Assembly (NCBI GenBank): GCA_002021875.1
Contig: CP018627.1
Span: 9,424,001-9,488,000 of the forward strand
Source of the DNA: Streptomyces hygroscopicus
Lineage (GTDB): Bacteria > Actinomycetota > Actinomycetes > Streptomycetales > Streptomycetaceae
Length of the DNA stretch: 64,000 bases
Reading direction: 5' to 3'
Shown here: piece after piece, positions 37,311 to 45,850 of the stretch
Numbering within the stretch: the first letter of the stretch is position 1
Layout: each line of letters opens with the position of its first letter
The notes under the pieces: model-generated
Databases searched by the model: none
The model's input: the letters and a program-made list of their open reading frames with translations, nothing else
What the model was told of the DNA's origin: nothing
Translations under genes and position numbers: made by a program

Positions 37311-38513
37311 TCACGCCAGGCCGTCCACCGTCGTCGCGGTCGGTGTGTCGTGGGCGAAGGGCGTGAAGTGTGCGGGTGTGTGGTCGATGGCCAGGTCGGG
37401 ACACCAGGCGGTGAGGATCTGGGCGCTGCACACGAACAGGCCGTCGGGAAGCCGATCGAGAGGGTGCCAGGCCCACTCGCCGACGCTCTCGTCCGGCTGC
37501 GTGGCCGGCTGTCCCCGCCAGGCGTGGACGAGTGCGCCAACGGTGACCCGCAGCACGCCTTCGACGTGGTCGACGAGCGTTCCCAGGAGCCTGACGTCCC
37601 AGGGACGCGCGATCAGGCCGGTCTCCTCGCCGAGTTCGCGGACCACCGCGGCTTCAAAGGACTCCCCGGCCTCGACAGTCCCGCCGGGCAGTTCGAGGGT
37701 CCCGCGACGATGACGGCCCAATAGGAGTCCCTGCTCGCTCAGGAGGATCGCTCCGACACCGACGGCCGCGTGCGCCACCGGCGGTCTGGTGCTGCGGGGG
37801 CGGCTGGAGACCCGCACCGGCCGGTCGGGCAGGCGGCGGGCGCGGATGAGCTGCTGGATGACCGTTGCGCTCTCGTCAGGGTGATGCAGCAGGTCGATGG
37901 CCTCGACGCGGAAGCCGTACTCGGTGAGCAGGTCCTCCCACAGCGGCGGTGCCAGGACCCACATCCGGGTCGGCAGGGGAGGGTCGTCGCGCAGCAGGAG
38001 CATCTGCTCGCGCGGTGCCACCTCCGTGGACGGGCCACGGCCGTGCAGGTCGGTGTGGAGGAGCGAGAGGATCAGGGGAGCGCCGGGACGCAGTCCGTTG
38101 CGCAGTGCCGGCAGCGCACGGTGCGGGTCGATGAACCCCAGCGTGCCGATGGCGTACGCGGCGTCGAACGGCTCGGCCCCGGCGAGGTACTCGGCTACAT
38201 CTCCTTGGGTGAATTGCACACCCTCAACGTCCGCGTGGCTGGCGGCGGCGCGTTCATGCTGGGTCGGGGACAGCTCGATTCCGGTGACGCGAGCGCCGTG
38301 AGCCTGTACGAGATGCACGGCGTGGTGGCCGGCCCCGGAACCGATGTCCAAGACGCGGCGCCCGGTGATGTCACCAAGGACTTCAGCTCCCGGTCCGACC
38401 CCCTCCCAGGGCGCCCAGGACATCTGGTCGGGAACGGGCGGCGCGTAGGCGCGGGCCAGTTGACGCTGGCCGTAGACCTTCCAGGCTTGGGTGTTGATGT
38501 CCTCGACGGGCAC
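37311..38513 (-). CDS. Fusion of SAM methyltransferase and NUDIX hydrolase
   Basis: A 400-residue bifunctional protein. Residues about 30-235 form a class I methyltransferase with SAM motif VLDIGSGAGHHAVHLVQ and motif II around VTGIELSPTQHE. Residues about 255-385 are a NUDIX domain with a canonical box GGTVEAGESFEAAVVRELGE followed by ETGL, which binds metal and hydrolyses nucleoside-diphosphate-linked substrates. It is the last gene of the minus-strand operon, 28 bases after the ASCH-NUDIX gene. Having three NUDIX proteins in one operon is unusual and suggests handling of a phosphorylated or nucleotidylated intermediate. Confidence 0.85.
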   Translation of the reverse strand: MPVEDINTQAWKVYGQRQLARAYAPPVPDQMSWAPWEGVGPGAEVLGDITGRRVLDIGSGAGHHAVHLVQAHGARVTGIELSPTQHERAAASHADVEGVQFTQGDVAEYLAGAEPFDAAYAIGTLGFIDPHRALPALRNGLRPGAPLILSLLHTDLHGRGPSTEVAPREQMLLLRDDPPLPTRMWVLAPPLWEDLLTEYGFRVEAIDLLHHPDESATVIQQLIRARRLPDRPVRVSSRPRSTRPPVAHAAVGVGAILLSEQGLLLGRHRRGTLELPGGTVEAGESFEAAVVRELGEETGLIARPWDVRLLGTLVDHVEGVLRVTVGALVHAWRGQPATQPDESVGEWAWHPLDRLPDGLFVCSAQILTAWCPDLAIDHTPAHFTPFAHDTPTATTVDGLA

Positions 38514-38541
38514 GGTGCCTCCTCGGTGGGCGCGATGCGGT

Positions 38542-39474
38542 TCAGGTGTGCGTGATGAGGTAGGCGGGGCCCTCGCCGCGCCGGGCTCGTTCGATGGCGT
38601 CGAGACGGACGAAGGCCCGGGGGGCCATCAACTCCTGCCAGCCGGCCATGTCGTGCACGGCCCACATGTCGTGTTCGGCGGGATCGAGGCGGATCCGGTC
38701 GAGCTGGTCCGCGGTCAGCCGGCCTCCGTCGAAGATGAGGCCCACCTTGTTCAGCGGCATGCGGGGCCCGGCGTGCAGGAAGTGCGTCAGGAGCAGCCTC
38801 GGCGGCTCCAGGCCGAGTTCGAGGCCGGTCTCTTCGACCGTTTCGCGCCGGGCGGTCTGGAGTGGGTCCTCTCCTTGGGCGTCGAGGTTGCCGCCCGGGA
38901 GCTGCCAGAGCCGTGAGCCGTAGACCGAGCGCAGCTGGACCGGTCGGTCGTGTTCGTCACGGATGTACAGGCAGCCGTACACCGTGTGGTGGGGGACGGT
39001 CTGCGCGTACCGCGCGGGTGCCATCGGCATGGGGCGGCCGGGCCGGGCAGGGCGGTGGTCGAACTCGAAAGCGAGGGCGCCGAGCGCTTCCTTGGCCGGC
39101 GGATAGATGGCCCGGAGGTTGAGCAGGAGGTCCTCGCGCGATCCGTCCGGGTCGATACGGGTGGCATCCTCCGCACTGAGCAGGTCCTCGAACGAGGCGT
39201 ACGGGGTGATCCGCTTCACGATGATGTCGACTTCCCGGTCGCTTTCCCGGTCCTGCAAGACGATGGCGTCCCCAACCTTGACGGCCTTCTTCTCCGGGTC
39301 GGCGACACGGACCTCGACCGTCTTGCGTCCCGACTCCACCTGCCCGTAGTAGCGGCCCATGAGGTGGAAGTGATGCTGACGCCGCGGCGCGGCTTCCTCC
39401 TCGTCCTGCGTGCTCGACGGCGTGCAGCGCCCTTCCGCGCAGCCGCGGTCCTCTTCGTCCTGCGTGGTGACCAT
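38542..39474 (-). CDS. ASCH-NUDIX protein with unusual acidic/Cys N-terminus
   Basis: A 310-residue protein. Residues about 35-130 are an ASCH domain (LMGRYYGQVESGRKTVEVRV, VKVGDAIVLQDRES), a fold related to PUA that binds RNA or nucleotides. Residues about 145-290 are a NUDIX domain (WQLPGGNLDAQ, ARRETVEETGLEL), whose box carries an extra residue or two before the first Glu. The first 35 residues repeat the motif TQDEE and include a CAEGRC pair, which is not part of either domain. The start ATG 39474 has only a weak AAGGA upstream, and the frame is open to 39693, so the start is uncertain. It sits between two other NUDIX genes in the same operon. Confidence 0.78.
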   Translation of the reverse strand: MVTTQDEEDRGCAEGRCTPSSTQDEEEAAPRRQHHFHLMGRYYGQVESGRKTVEVRVADPEKKAVKVGDAIVLQDRESDREVDIIVKRITPYASFEDLLSAEDATRIDPDGSREDLLLNLRAIYPPAKEALGALAFEFDHRPARPGRPMPMAPARYAQTVPHHTVYGCLYIRDEHDRPVQLRSVYGSRLWQLPGGNLDAQGEDPLQTARRETVEETGLELGLEPPRLLLTHFLHAGPRMPLNKVGLIFDGGRLTADQLDRIRLDPAEHDMWAVHDMAGWQELMAPRAFVRLDAIERARRGEGPAYLITHT

Positions 39475-39569
39475 CTGCGAAGGCACGTCCTTCTGTGTAG
39501 CGGTTCTGACGACTGCGGGCAGCGGAGCCGCCGAGGGTGCGGCCAAGGGGCGTCCGGATAAAAGCCCCG

Positions 39570-40271
39570 TCAGGACCAGCCCATGGGGGCGTAGAGGGAG
39601 CCGCGGGAGATGGCGTCCAAGGCGACCCGTGTGTACTCGACGGTGGGCTCGGGCAAGTCGTCCAGCGGCCAGAAGCGCCATTCGGTGCAGCACTCGGGTT
39701 CGCGTACGACAGGTTCGCCCTCCCAGCGGGAAGGAGCGAAGAACAGCCCGATGCGTGGGATCGTGCTCCCGGGGTCGAGCAGGTCCAGGACGTGGACGAG
39801 CGACAAGTCGCCCTCCGGGATAAGGAGTCCGGTCTCCTCCTCCGCCTCCCGGACCATACAGGTGACGGCGGCTTCCATATCTTCGCGGTGGCCGGCGGGA
39901 AGGTGCCAGGTCGACGGGGCGAAGGCGCTGTTCGGGTGGCGCTTGCCCAAGGGGACGGCCCCGTCGCGGATAAGCACGAGGTGGGCGCCGACGATGCTGC
40001 GGCTGCGGTGGTCGCGAGGCTCGCGGACTTCCACCAGAGGAAGTGCCGCGTCATGGCGCCCACCGAGCTGGTCCGCATTGTGGTGGGCGTGCAGGGCCGC
40101 CGTGCCAGGAATGATCGGCCAGTCGATCGCGACGCGGGTGTGCTTCTTGACGAACACGTGCGCACCGTCGGCCGTGGACGCGGGATCACCGTCGGCCAGG
40201 GGGTGGACAGTGATGCGCGGGCAGAGGGCGGCGCGGTGGTTGCGCTGCCAGTGCAGGACCTGTTCGGCCAT
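39570..40271 (-). CDS. NUDIX hydrolase with N-terminal extension
   Basis: A NUDIX protein of at least 233 residues. The NUDIX domain occupies the last 150 residues: VLIRDGAVPLGKRHP, WHLPAGHREDMEAAV, then REAEEETGLLIPEG, a standard box. The N-terminal 90 residues (HWQRNHRAALCPRITVHPLA) form an extra domain of unknown type. I give ATG 40271 as a safe start, but protein-like sequence in the same frame (VVHGYGPHGHLAAQE) continues upstream to about 40425 without an ATG or GTG. Translation may begin at a rare start, or a frameshift may have removed the true one. It follows the methyltransferase gene directly in the operon. Confidence 0.75.
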   Translation of the reverse strand: MAEQVLHWQRNHRAALCPRITVHPLADGDPASTADGAHVFVKKHTRVAIDWPIIPGTAALHAHHNADQLGGRHDAALPLVEVREPRDHRSRSIVGAHLVLIRDGAVPLGKRHPNSAFAPSTWHLPAGHREDMEAAVTCMVREAEEETGLLIPEGDLSLVHVLDLLDPGSTIPRIGLFFAPSRWEGEPVVREPECCTEWRFWPLDDLPEPTVEYTRVALDAISRGSLYAPMGWS

Positions 40272-40429
40272 CTCCTGTGCAGCCAGGTGGCCGTGGGGCC
40301 CGTAGCCGTGAACGACGAACTCGTACCGGCCGTTGCCGTCGTCTCCATCGCCGATGCGCTTGGTGGCCTGCCGCGCGAGGGAGGTACCGCGGACGATCGC
40401 GGCGCCGGGCCAGTGCTTGGGCGGCGGGT

Positions 40430-41380
40430 TCAGGACCCGTTCTCGCCGTCGGGGTCGACCGACAGGCGGCAGAAGCCGGGCAGTGCGCCGGCCGGATAGA
40501 GGGTGAGGGCGTCGAAGGGTTCCTGGCCGCCGACGGTGACGTGGGTCTGCGTCACCGTCGGTTCGCGGGTGGGGGAGGGGGCGAGCTGGTCGACGGACAG
40601 TGGGGCGCCATCTTCCCAGGAAAGGTGGATGCCAGTGCCGGGGACGGTGCGTCGGATCGCGTTCCGGGCGCCCTCGCCCTGCATGGAGACGAAGCCGCAG
40701 ACGATGAGCGGCTCGTCGCTGTGCAGAGCCCCGTCGCGCTTGCTGAAGCCGATGGCCCAGGCGTATCCGTGCAGGCGGAGCGGGGCGACGAGACGACCGC
40801 CCTCGGCGAGGGCGTCGATCCAGGGAAGGTCCCAGGTGTCGACGGTGACGAGGATGGCGTCGAGGCTGTCCGCCGGCACGATGCCGGTGGGCAGGTGCTC
40901 GGCGTCTGCGGTGACCACGTGGACGTGGTCGTATCCGGTCTGGGCCAGGAAGCGGGTGGCGCGGTCGGTGACGGCCGGGTCGATGTCGAGGGTGGTGACA
41001 TGGCCGGTGGGGCCGACGAGTTCGGCGATGAGGGCGGCGTTGTAGCCGCCGGAGCCGATCTCCAGGACACGGTGGCCGGGCTGGACGCGGGCGGCTTCGA
41101 GCATGTCGGCCTGCAGCCAGGGCGCGGAGACGGAGCCGGTGATGCGGCCCTCGTCGCTGTGGCGGGTGGCGACGATGTCGTTGGCGTACGCCTTGTGGAC
41201 CGGTACTTCGGGTACGAAGGCGTGCCGGGGCACTGTGCGCAGGGCTCGGTCGACCGCGGGGGTGCGGATGTGTCCGGCAGCGGCGAGTTGGCCGGCCAGC
41301 TGGTGGCGCGGGGCGGTGGCCTCGTCGAGGTCCGTGGTGGGGGATGTCGTCACGGCGGGCCTTTCGGTCGAGCGGGTCAT
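40430..41380 (-). CDS. PCMT-type O-methyltransferase (FxLD/grasp peptide-maturation type)
   Basis: A 316-residue methyltransferase of the protein-L-isoaspartate methyltransferase (PCMT) family. It has the N-terminal AVDRALRTVPRHAFVPEVPV, SVSAPWLQADMLEAARV, SAM motif RVLEIGSGGYNAALIAELVG and LDIDPAVTD. Residues after about 220 form the extra C-terminal region seen in PCMT homologues that work on ribosomal peptides, such as the FxLD lanthipeptide and ATP-grasp systems, where they methylate Asp and give aspartimide. Housekeeping PCMT lacks this part. Its ATG overlaps the ABC transporter stop (ATGA), so it belongs to the exporter operon. The assignment to peptide maturation is inference from family and context. 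Confidence 0.82.
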   Translation of the reverse strand: MTRSTERPAVTTSPTTDLDEATAPRHQLAGQLAAAGHIRTPAVDRALRTVPRHAFVPEVPVHKAYANDIVATRHSDEGRITGSVSAPWLQADMLEAARVQPGHRVLEIGSGGYNAALIAELVGPTGHVTTLDIDPAVTDRATRFLAQTGYDHVHVVTADAEHLPTGIVPADSLDAILVTVDTWDLPWIDALAEGGRLVAPLRLHGYAWAIGFSKRDGALHSDEPLIVCGFVSMQGEGARNAIRRTVPGTGIHLSWEDGAPLSVDQLAPSPTREPTVTQTHVTVGGQEPFDALTLYPAGALPGFCRLSVDPDGENGS

Positions 41381-43368
41381 GCGGGGTCTGAGACGGTCGG
41401 TGTGGTGGGGTTCGGGATGGTCGCGGTGGGGGCGTACTGGGCTGCCTGGGCGTCGAACATGGCGGCGTACCGGCCGCGTGCGGCGATGAGTTCGTCGTGG
41501 GTGCCGTGCTCGGTGAGGTGCCCGTTGTTGAGGACGTAGATGTGGTCGGCGTGGCGGACACCGGACATGCGGTGGGTGACCAGGACGACGGCCCGGTTCG
41601 GCGCGGCGAGGCGGCGGATGCGGTCGAAGGCTTCGATCTCGGCTTCCGGATCGAGCGCGGACGTTGGCTCATCCACGATGAGGACGCCGTCCGCCTGTGA
41701 TGTTGAACTACGCCAGTGCGTGCGGGCCAGACCCACTTTCTGCCATTCGCCGCCGGACAGTTCGATGGCGCCGCGGAACATGCGGGCCAGCAGACTGCGC
41801 AGGCCGTCGGGGAGTTTGGCGATGACGGGGCCGGCGACGGCGTAGTCGACCGAGGGCTCCAGGTCCTGGTCTGTTGCGGGGTGAGCGGGGCGGCCGAGGC
41901 GAATGTTCATCGCGGCGGTCAGGGGCCAGCGCTGAAAGTCTTGGGTGAGCAGGGAGACTCGCTCGAAGACCTGAGCGCGGTCGAGGTCGGTGAGGTCCGC
42001 CTCGCCCCAGCGCAGAGTGCCGGTATGGGGCAGCAGCATGCCCGACACGATCTTCATCAGCGTGCTCTTGCCGGAGCCGTTCTCGCCCACCACCGCGGTG
42101 ACCGACCCCATTGGCAGCGTCAGCGACACTCCTTCCAGGGCCGCGGTGTCACGGTCGGGATAGCGGTAGGTGACTCGGTCCAGGACGATCTCCTTGACCC
42201 GTTCAGGAACGGGCGCGCCGCCTGCGGGCAGCGTCCGCCGGCCGGCCTGGGTGAGGAAGCGACCGTGATCGCGGACATAGAGGCTTTCCTCGTGCAGTTG
42301 GTTGATGTTCATGACGAGGGCGCCCAGGCTCGCGGAGCCGGTGCGTACCGCGACCACGGCGGTCCCGGCGACGGCGAGGCTCATGTGCCCGGCCATGATC
42401 AGCCAGAACATGGCTCCGTAGGTTGCGGCCATCGCCAGGCCGGACAGTGCGGAGGCCACCCATTCGGTCAGGGCTTTGCTGGAGGCGAGGCGTTCCTGTT
42501 CGGCTTCGGCGCTTTCGGCCATGCGCTCGTAGCGGCTGAGGAGGAAGGTGCCGACGGCGTGGAGGCGTACCTCCTGGGCGGCGGTGCGTTCGGTGAGCAG
42601 GTTGCCGATGAGGCGGCTGGCGCGCACGTGCTCGATCCAGCTCATCACGGACACGTACCGTTCCTGGGCCACGCGCATGGCGCCCCAGCCGCGCGGGGCG
42701 GCGATGAGGATCAGCATGGGCAACAGGACGGGGTGGAGTACGGCGAGGACGCCGGCGGTGGTGATCAGGGAGATGAGGCCGTTCAGCGCGGCGACGCAGG
42801 AGCTGATCATGCGGCGGGCTGAACTGGGGCCGTGCTGGGCGATGTCGACAAGCCGCCGGAAGTCGGGGTCGTCGATGGCCTCCAGTTCGACGCCGGCTGC
42901 GGCGGCCAGGTACTGGGTGGTGGCGATCCGCTCGACCTTGGGCTCCAGGCGACCTGCGCGGGAGGTGGACCAGGCCGAGAGGGCGGAGTTGATGACGCCG
43001 ATGGCGGCGGCGGCCAGCAGGCCGGGTAACAGGGCGTGCAGCCGCTCAGCAGCGCTGCCGCTCCCGGCGAGCAGCGCGTGCATGACGGCATTGACGGCGA
43101 GCAGGCCGGCTGCTGCGGCCATGCCCTGACCGATCTCGCTGACTCCCACGGCGAGCAGGGCACGCCGGTCTGCCTGCCACGCCATGCGCAGCGTGGCGCC
43201 GAGGAGCGCGGGCATGGAGCGCAGCGCGGACATCATGGTCAGGTCCAAGGTGGCGTGCTCGTGCTGGGACCATCCCATGTCGTAGCGCAGGGGCCCGCCG
43301 AACAGCTCTTGTTCGGCGTCGGAGACATGAGGGTCGGCCATCGTGACCGGGCCGAAGAATCTCTTCAC
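41377..43368 (-). CDS. ABC exporter (fused permease-ATPase)
   Basis: A 663-residue half-transporter. The transmembrane domain covers about 60-330 with six hydrophobic segments. The ATPase covers about 365-610: Walker A VVGENGSGKSTLMKI, Q-loop in LLTQDFQRW, signature IELSGGEWQKVGLA, Walker B VLIVDEPTSALD and switch His in VTHRMSG. Fused exporters of this kind move peptides, lipids or small molecules outwards and act as homodimers. The start is GTG 43368, overlapping the kinase stop (GTGA); the frame open to 43572 lies inside the kinase gene. No C39 peptidase domain is fused, so any leader would need another protease. It is the probable exporter of the operon's product. Confidence 0.9.
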   Translation of the reverse strand: MKRFFGPVTMADPHVSDAEQELFGGPLRYDMGWSQHEHATLDLTMMSALRSMPALLGATLRMAWQADRRALLAVGVSEIGQGMAAAAGLLAVNAVMHALLAGSGSAAERLHALLPGLLAAAAIGVINSALSAWSTSRAGRLEPKVERIATTQYLAAAAGVELEAIDDPDFRRLVDIAQHGPSSARRMISSCVAALNGLISLITTAGVLAVLHPVLLPMLILIAAPRGWGAMRVAQERYVSVMSWIEHVRASRLIGNLLTERTAAQEVRLHAVGTFLLSRYERMAESAEAEQERLASSKALTEWVASALSGLAMAATYGAMFWLIMAGHMSLAVAGTAVVAVRTGSASLGALVMNINQLHEESLYVRDHGRFLTQAGRRTLPAGGAPVPERVKEIVLDRVTYRYPDRDTAALEGVSLTLPMGSVTAVVGENGSGKSTLMKIVSGMLLPHTGTLRWGEADLTDLDRAQVFERVSLLTQDFQRWPLTAAMNIRLGRPAHPATDQDLEPSVDYAVAGPVIAKLPDGLRSLLARMFRGAIELSGGEWQKVGLARTHWRSSTSQADGVLIVDEPTSALDPEAEIEAFDRIRRLAAPNRAVVLVTHRMSGVRHADHIYVLNNGHLTEHGTHDELIAARGRYAAMFDAQAAQYAPTATIPNPTTPTVSDPA

Positions 43369-44117
43369 CGGGCGCCTCCCGTGGGCCAGTTCAGTGCCCG
43401 GTAGGACGGGCCGTGGGTGAGCATGCGGAAGATCGCGGCCGTGTAGGGGTGGCAATCCGGCGGGGGCTCCTCGGTGACGAGCGGGCCCGGTTCGTTGCGC
43501 TCGAAGTCGATCAATGCGCAGCGGCTGCCGTTCCACAGCAGATGGCGCTCCCAGAAGTCCCCGTGCCGCCACCCGGCCAGTAGCGGTCCGCAGCCGGAGA
43601 GCGTGCTCACCAGATGCCGCAGCGTGTCGGCTTCCGCGGCGGACAGGTGGTCACCGGCCTCCGCGGGGTGCTTGTCCAGGCCGGCCATAGTGTTCTCGAC
43701 GATTCTGGCGGCTTCAGACCGGACCAGGGGACCGGTCATGGCGTCGTGGAAGCGGCGCAGGAGCTGGTCGGCTTGCCGGTGGGCAACGCGGCGGCGCGCG
43801 GGTGACTCCTCTTCCTTTAACGGCTCGCCTTCCACCTCGGTATGGATCAGGGCCAGCAGCTCCGCGGAACTGTCGTGCAGGATCGGGGCGTTGCCGCGGC
43901 CGAGGTGTGGAACGGCCACCCGGTAGGCACAGGTCTCGCGCGTATGCAGGATCGGTTTGGGCGCCACTTTCACGTAGTGGACGCCGGTGCGTCCGGTCAC
44001 CCTCCACACCTGGGAGTTGTCGCGGGCGTGCCAAGCGCCCCGCATACAGTCCAAGGGGCCCGGCACGCTCGCCACCCAGGTGGCGAGGGAGGAGGGGAGA
44101 CGAGTGGATTCCGTCAT
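43365..44117 (-). CDS. APH-fold phosphotransferase
   Basis: A 250-residue protein of the aminoglycoside phosphotransferase/choline kinase fold. The nucleotide end reads HYVKVAPKPILHTRETCAYR; the Lys probably binds ATP. The catalytic region is GWRHGDFWERHLLW with Asp in HGD, followed by metal-binding Asp in ALIDFERNEPG. The usual Asn in HGDxxxxN is replaced, so activity needs testing. Such kinases occur in antibiotic self-resistance and as RiPP modification enzymes, for example in class V lanthipeptides. It overlaps the exporter gene downstream. Its own ATG overlaps the stop of a peptide-like ORF upstream (ATGA), making it at least the second cistron of the operon. Confidence 0.82.
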   Translation of the reverse strand: MTESTRLPSSLATWVASVPGPLDCMRGAWHARDNSQVWRVTGRTGVHYVKVAPKPILHTRETCAYRVAVPHLGRGNAPILHDSSAELLALIHTEVEGEPLKEEESPARRRVAHRQADQLLRRFHDAMTGPLVRSEAARIVENTMAGLDKHPAEAGDHLSAAEADTLRHLVSTLSGCGPLLAGWRHGDFWERHLLWNGSRCALIDFERNEPGPLVTEEPPPDCHPYTAAIFRMLTHGPSYRALNWPTGGAR

Positions 44118-44323
44118 GCCAGGTACCTCGTATCCGGGCGTGACTCCTCGGCGAGCAGGGCGGTGCGGCCGGAGGCGATGTGAGGGTTGGTGCCCGAGGA
44201 GACGGCGGTATTTTCGAACGCGGGATGAACGAGCGCGGGGGCGGCGTACGGGATGCAGGGGGACTCCTCAGGGCGAGATGCGGACAGGTGATCGGGTAAC
44301 GGAGGTTCTGCTGTCGCCGTAAC
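44114..44323 (-). CDS. Candidate small peptide ORF upstream of the kinase gene
   Basis: A frame of about 69 codons ends in a TGA that overlaps the ATG of the kinase gene by the ATGA rule, as in the rest of this operon. The translation is protein-like: EESPCIPYAAPALVHPAFEN, then TAVSSGTNPHIASGRTALLA, ending RPDTRYLA. It has one Cys, several Ser/Thr and one Asp. No ATG, GTG or TTG exists in frame back to the preceding stop near 44420. The best natural beginning (VTATAEPPLP) falls on GTT 44323, and an in-frame CTG lies at 44287. It may be a precursor peptide with a mutated or rare start, or the remnant of a longer gene. No family is recognised. Confidence 0.4.
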   Translation of the reverse strand, partial: VTATAEPPLPDHLSASRPEESPCIPYAAPALVHPAFENTAVSSGTNPHIASGRTALLAEESRPDTRYLA

Positions 44324-44420
44324 GGGTGGGGGCGGGCGAAATCTAGAACCCGAATTCGAATACCGGGGTCCTCTCCTTGTGTGGCCGAGTGTGGCGGTCC
44401 GTGATGCTGTGTTCGATCAC

Positions 44421-45175
44421 TCATGTGGGTTGCGGTAACTCCTCCGGGGGATTGCCCGGTACCGCCTTGTCGTCCCGCAGTAGTCGCCTCAGTTCGGTTT
44501 CGCCGAGGGGGACGGCCTTGGACAGAGACTGCCGGTAGTCCGCGGGCAAGGTGCCGGCCCCGAGACCCGCAGCGTGATCGCCGTGCTGAGCGCGTCTGCC
44601 CGCTCGGCACTCAGGGCTGCTCGGGCGGCGGGGGGCAGGACCTCGTGTGCGGCGTAGGCGCCGAGGCGGGCCACCTCGGAGACGGCTTCGAGCAGCGGGC
44701 CCGCGTACGGCCCGTCGGGGTTCAGCTCCAGGGCGGCCGGGCCCGCCCGGGTCTGGAACACGGCGGTCGACGAATCGGGACGGGTGAGGAGCGCGGCGGC
44801 TTCGCTCAGGGTGGGGTCGAGGCCGGCCCGGGGAACCGGTACGTCGATGGGACGGCAGTGGGCGCGCAGGATCTGGCCGATGGGGCCTCCCAGGGTTCCG
44901 TGGGCTGGGTGGCGTCGATCATGTCGCGGGCCCGCTGGTCGAGTCCCTGCTCCATCAGGGACATGATCTTGATCTGGCGGCCGTCGAGGAGCCGGTTGCC
45001 GATGCCACGGTGCTTGGCCGTGGCATCGGCTGTGTCGGTCCACCTGCCGACGCGTGCGAGGGCGCGGGCGCCGTCCACGAGCAGGGTGACCCACAGGGCA
45101 AGGAACGCGCCCGTATCCGAAGCGAGAGAGGCATCCGCTGGGGAGGCCGACCGCTTCCAGCAGCAGCTTGATCAG
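44421..45175 (-). pseudogene. Frameshifted conserved actinobacterial protein
   Basis: Protein-like stretches in different minus-strand frames join end to end: LLLEAVGLPS, TGAFLALWVTLLVDGARALA, RQIKIMSLMEQGLDQRARDM, then ILRAHCRPIDVPVPRAGLDP, ALLTRPDSSTAVFQTRAG, and finally LPADYRQSLSKAVPLGETEL. At least two frameshifts separate them. The whole would be about 240 residues, without a family that I can name. It lies just upstream of the modification operon and may have been its regulator, but that is speculation. Confidence 0.5.
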
Positions 45176-45804
45176 ACAGGAACTTCAAATATGAGTTCGA
45201 GGCCGTCTTCCTCGTCCCATTGCTCTCCGACCTCCACAAAGCCGAACCCCGAAATCGTGGCCAGGGATGCGGCGTTGTCAGGACTGATCGTCACCCGCAC
45301 GGTCCCGACTCGGGTTTCGGCAACGGCCCGATGCACCAACGCGGTCAGGATCGCCCTGGCGTAGCCCTGACGACGGTAGACGGGGACCACCGAGTAACCG
45401 AGCTCCACCATCCCCGCCTCATCCGGCGGCCCATGGAACCCGGCATACCCCACGACGGCACCTTCCGGCTCGGCCACCACAATCTGAGTGAGCCACCCCG
45501 TGCAACCCGGGTCCGAGGTCAGCTGATTGACCCGATACTGCCACACCCACTTTGCCGTGTCGGTGACGAAGTACTCGGTGAGAGCGACACCTGCTTCGGC
45601 ACTGGCGCGAGCCAGGTCGTCCTTCAGCAAGGCGCTCATGGTCGTGCTCGACAACTCAACAAATCGCACGGACTTCGGGCTCGTGGGTGCCGGAGTCCGG
45701 CGCTCGACTTTGTCTGTCACAGCTCGAATCGTCGTGGAGAGTCCAGGACGTGTCCAACTGTTTCCGCAGTGGATCATGCATGCCCCGACCAGATTGCGCC
45801 CCAT
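45172..45804 (-). CDS. GNAT-family N-acetyltransferase
   Basis: A 210-residue acetyltransferase using acetyl-CoA. The acetyl-CoA-binding core is VELGYSVVPVYRRQGYARAI, with the RRQGYA pyrophosphate loop, followed by VTISPDNAASLATISGFGFV. The protein ends WDEEDGLELIFEVPV. The substrate is not predictable. The N-terminal 28 residues are atypical, so translation may start at GTG 45720 instead of 45804; neither has a strong ribosome binding site. Its stop lies next to the pseudogene downstream. Confidence 0.85.
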   Translation of the reverse strand: MGRNLVGACMIHCGNSWTRPGLSTTIRAVTDKVERRTPAPTSPKSVRFVELSSTTMSALLKDDLARASAEAGVALTEYFVTDTAKWVWQYRVNQLTSDPGCTGWLTQIVVAEPEGAVVGYAGFHGPPDEAGMVELGYSVVPVYRRQGYARAILTALVHRAVAETRVGTVRVTISPDNAASLATISGFGFVEVGEQWDEEDGLELIFEVPV

Positions 45805-45850
45805 CCACTCGTCCCTACCTGCGCCCCGGTGAACCTTCCCGGTCAGAGCA

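Noticed and set aside
40272..41672. Long upstream part of the 700-codon frame ending in the NUDIX gene
   Set aside because: Overlaps the methyltransferase and exporter genes in another frame and is Arg/Pro-rich; only the part downstream of about 40425 is protein-like.
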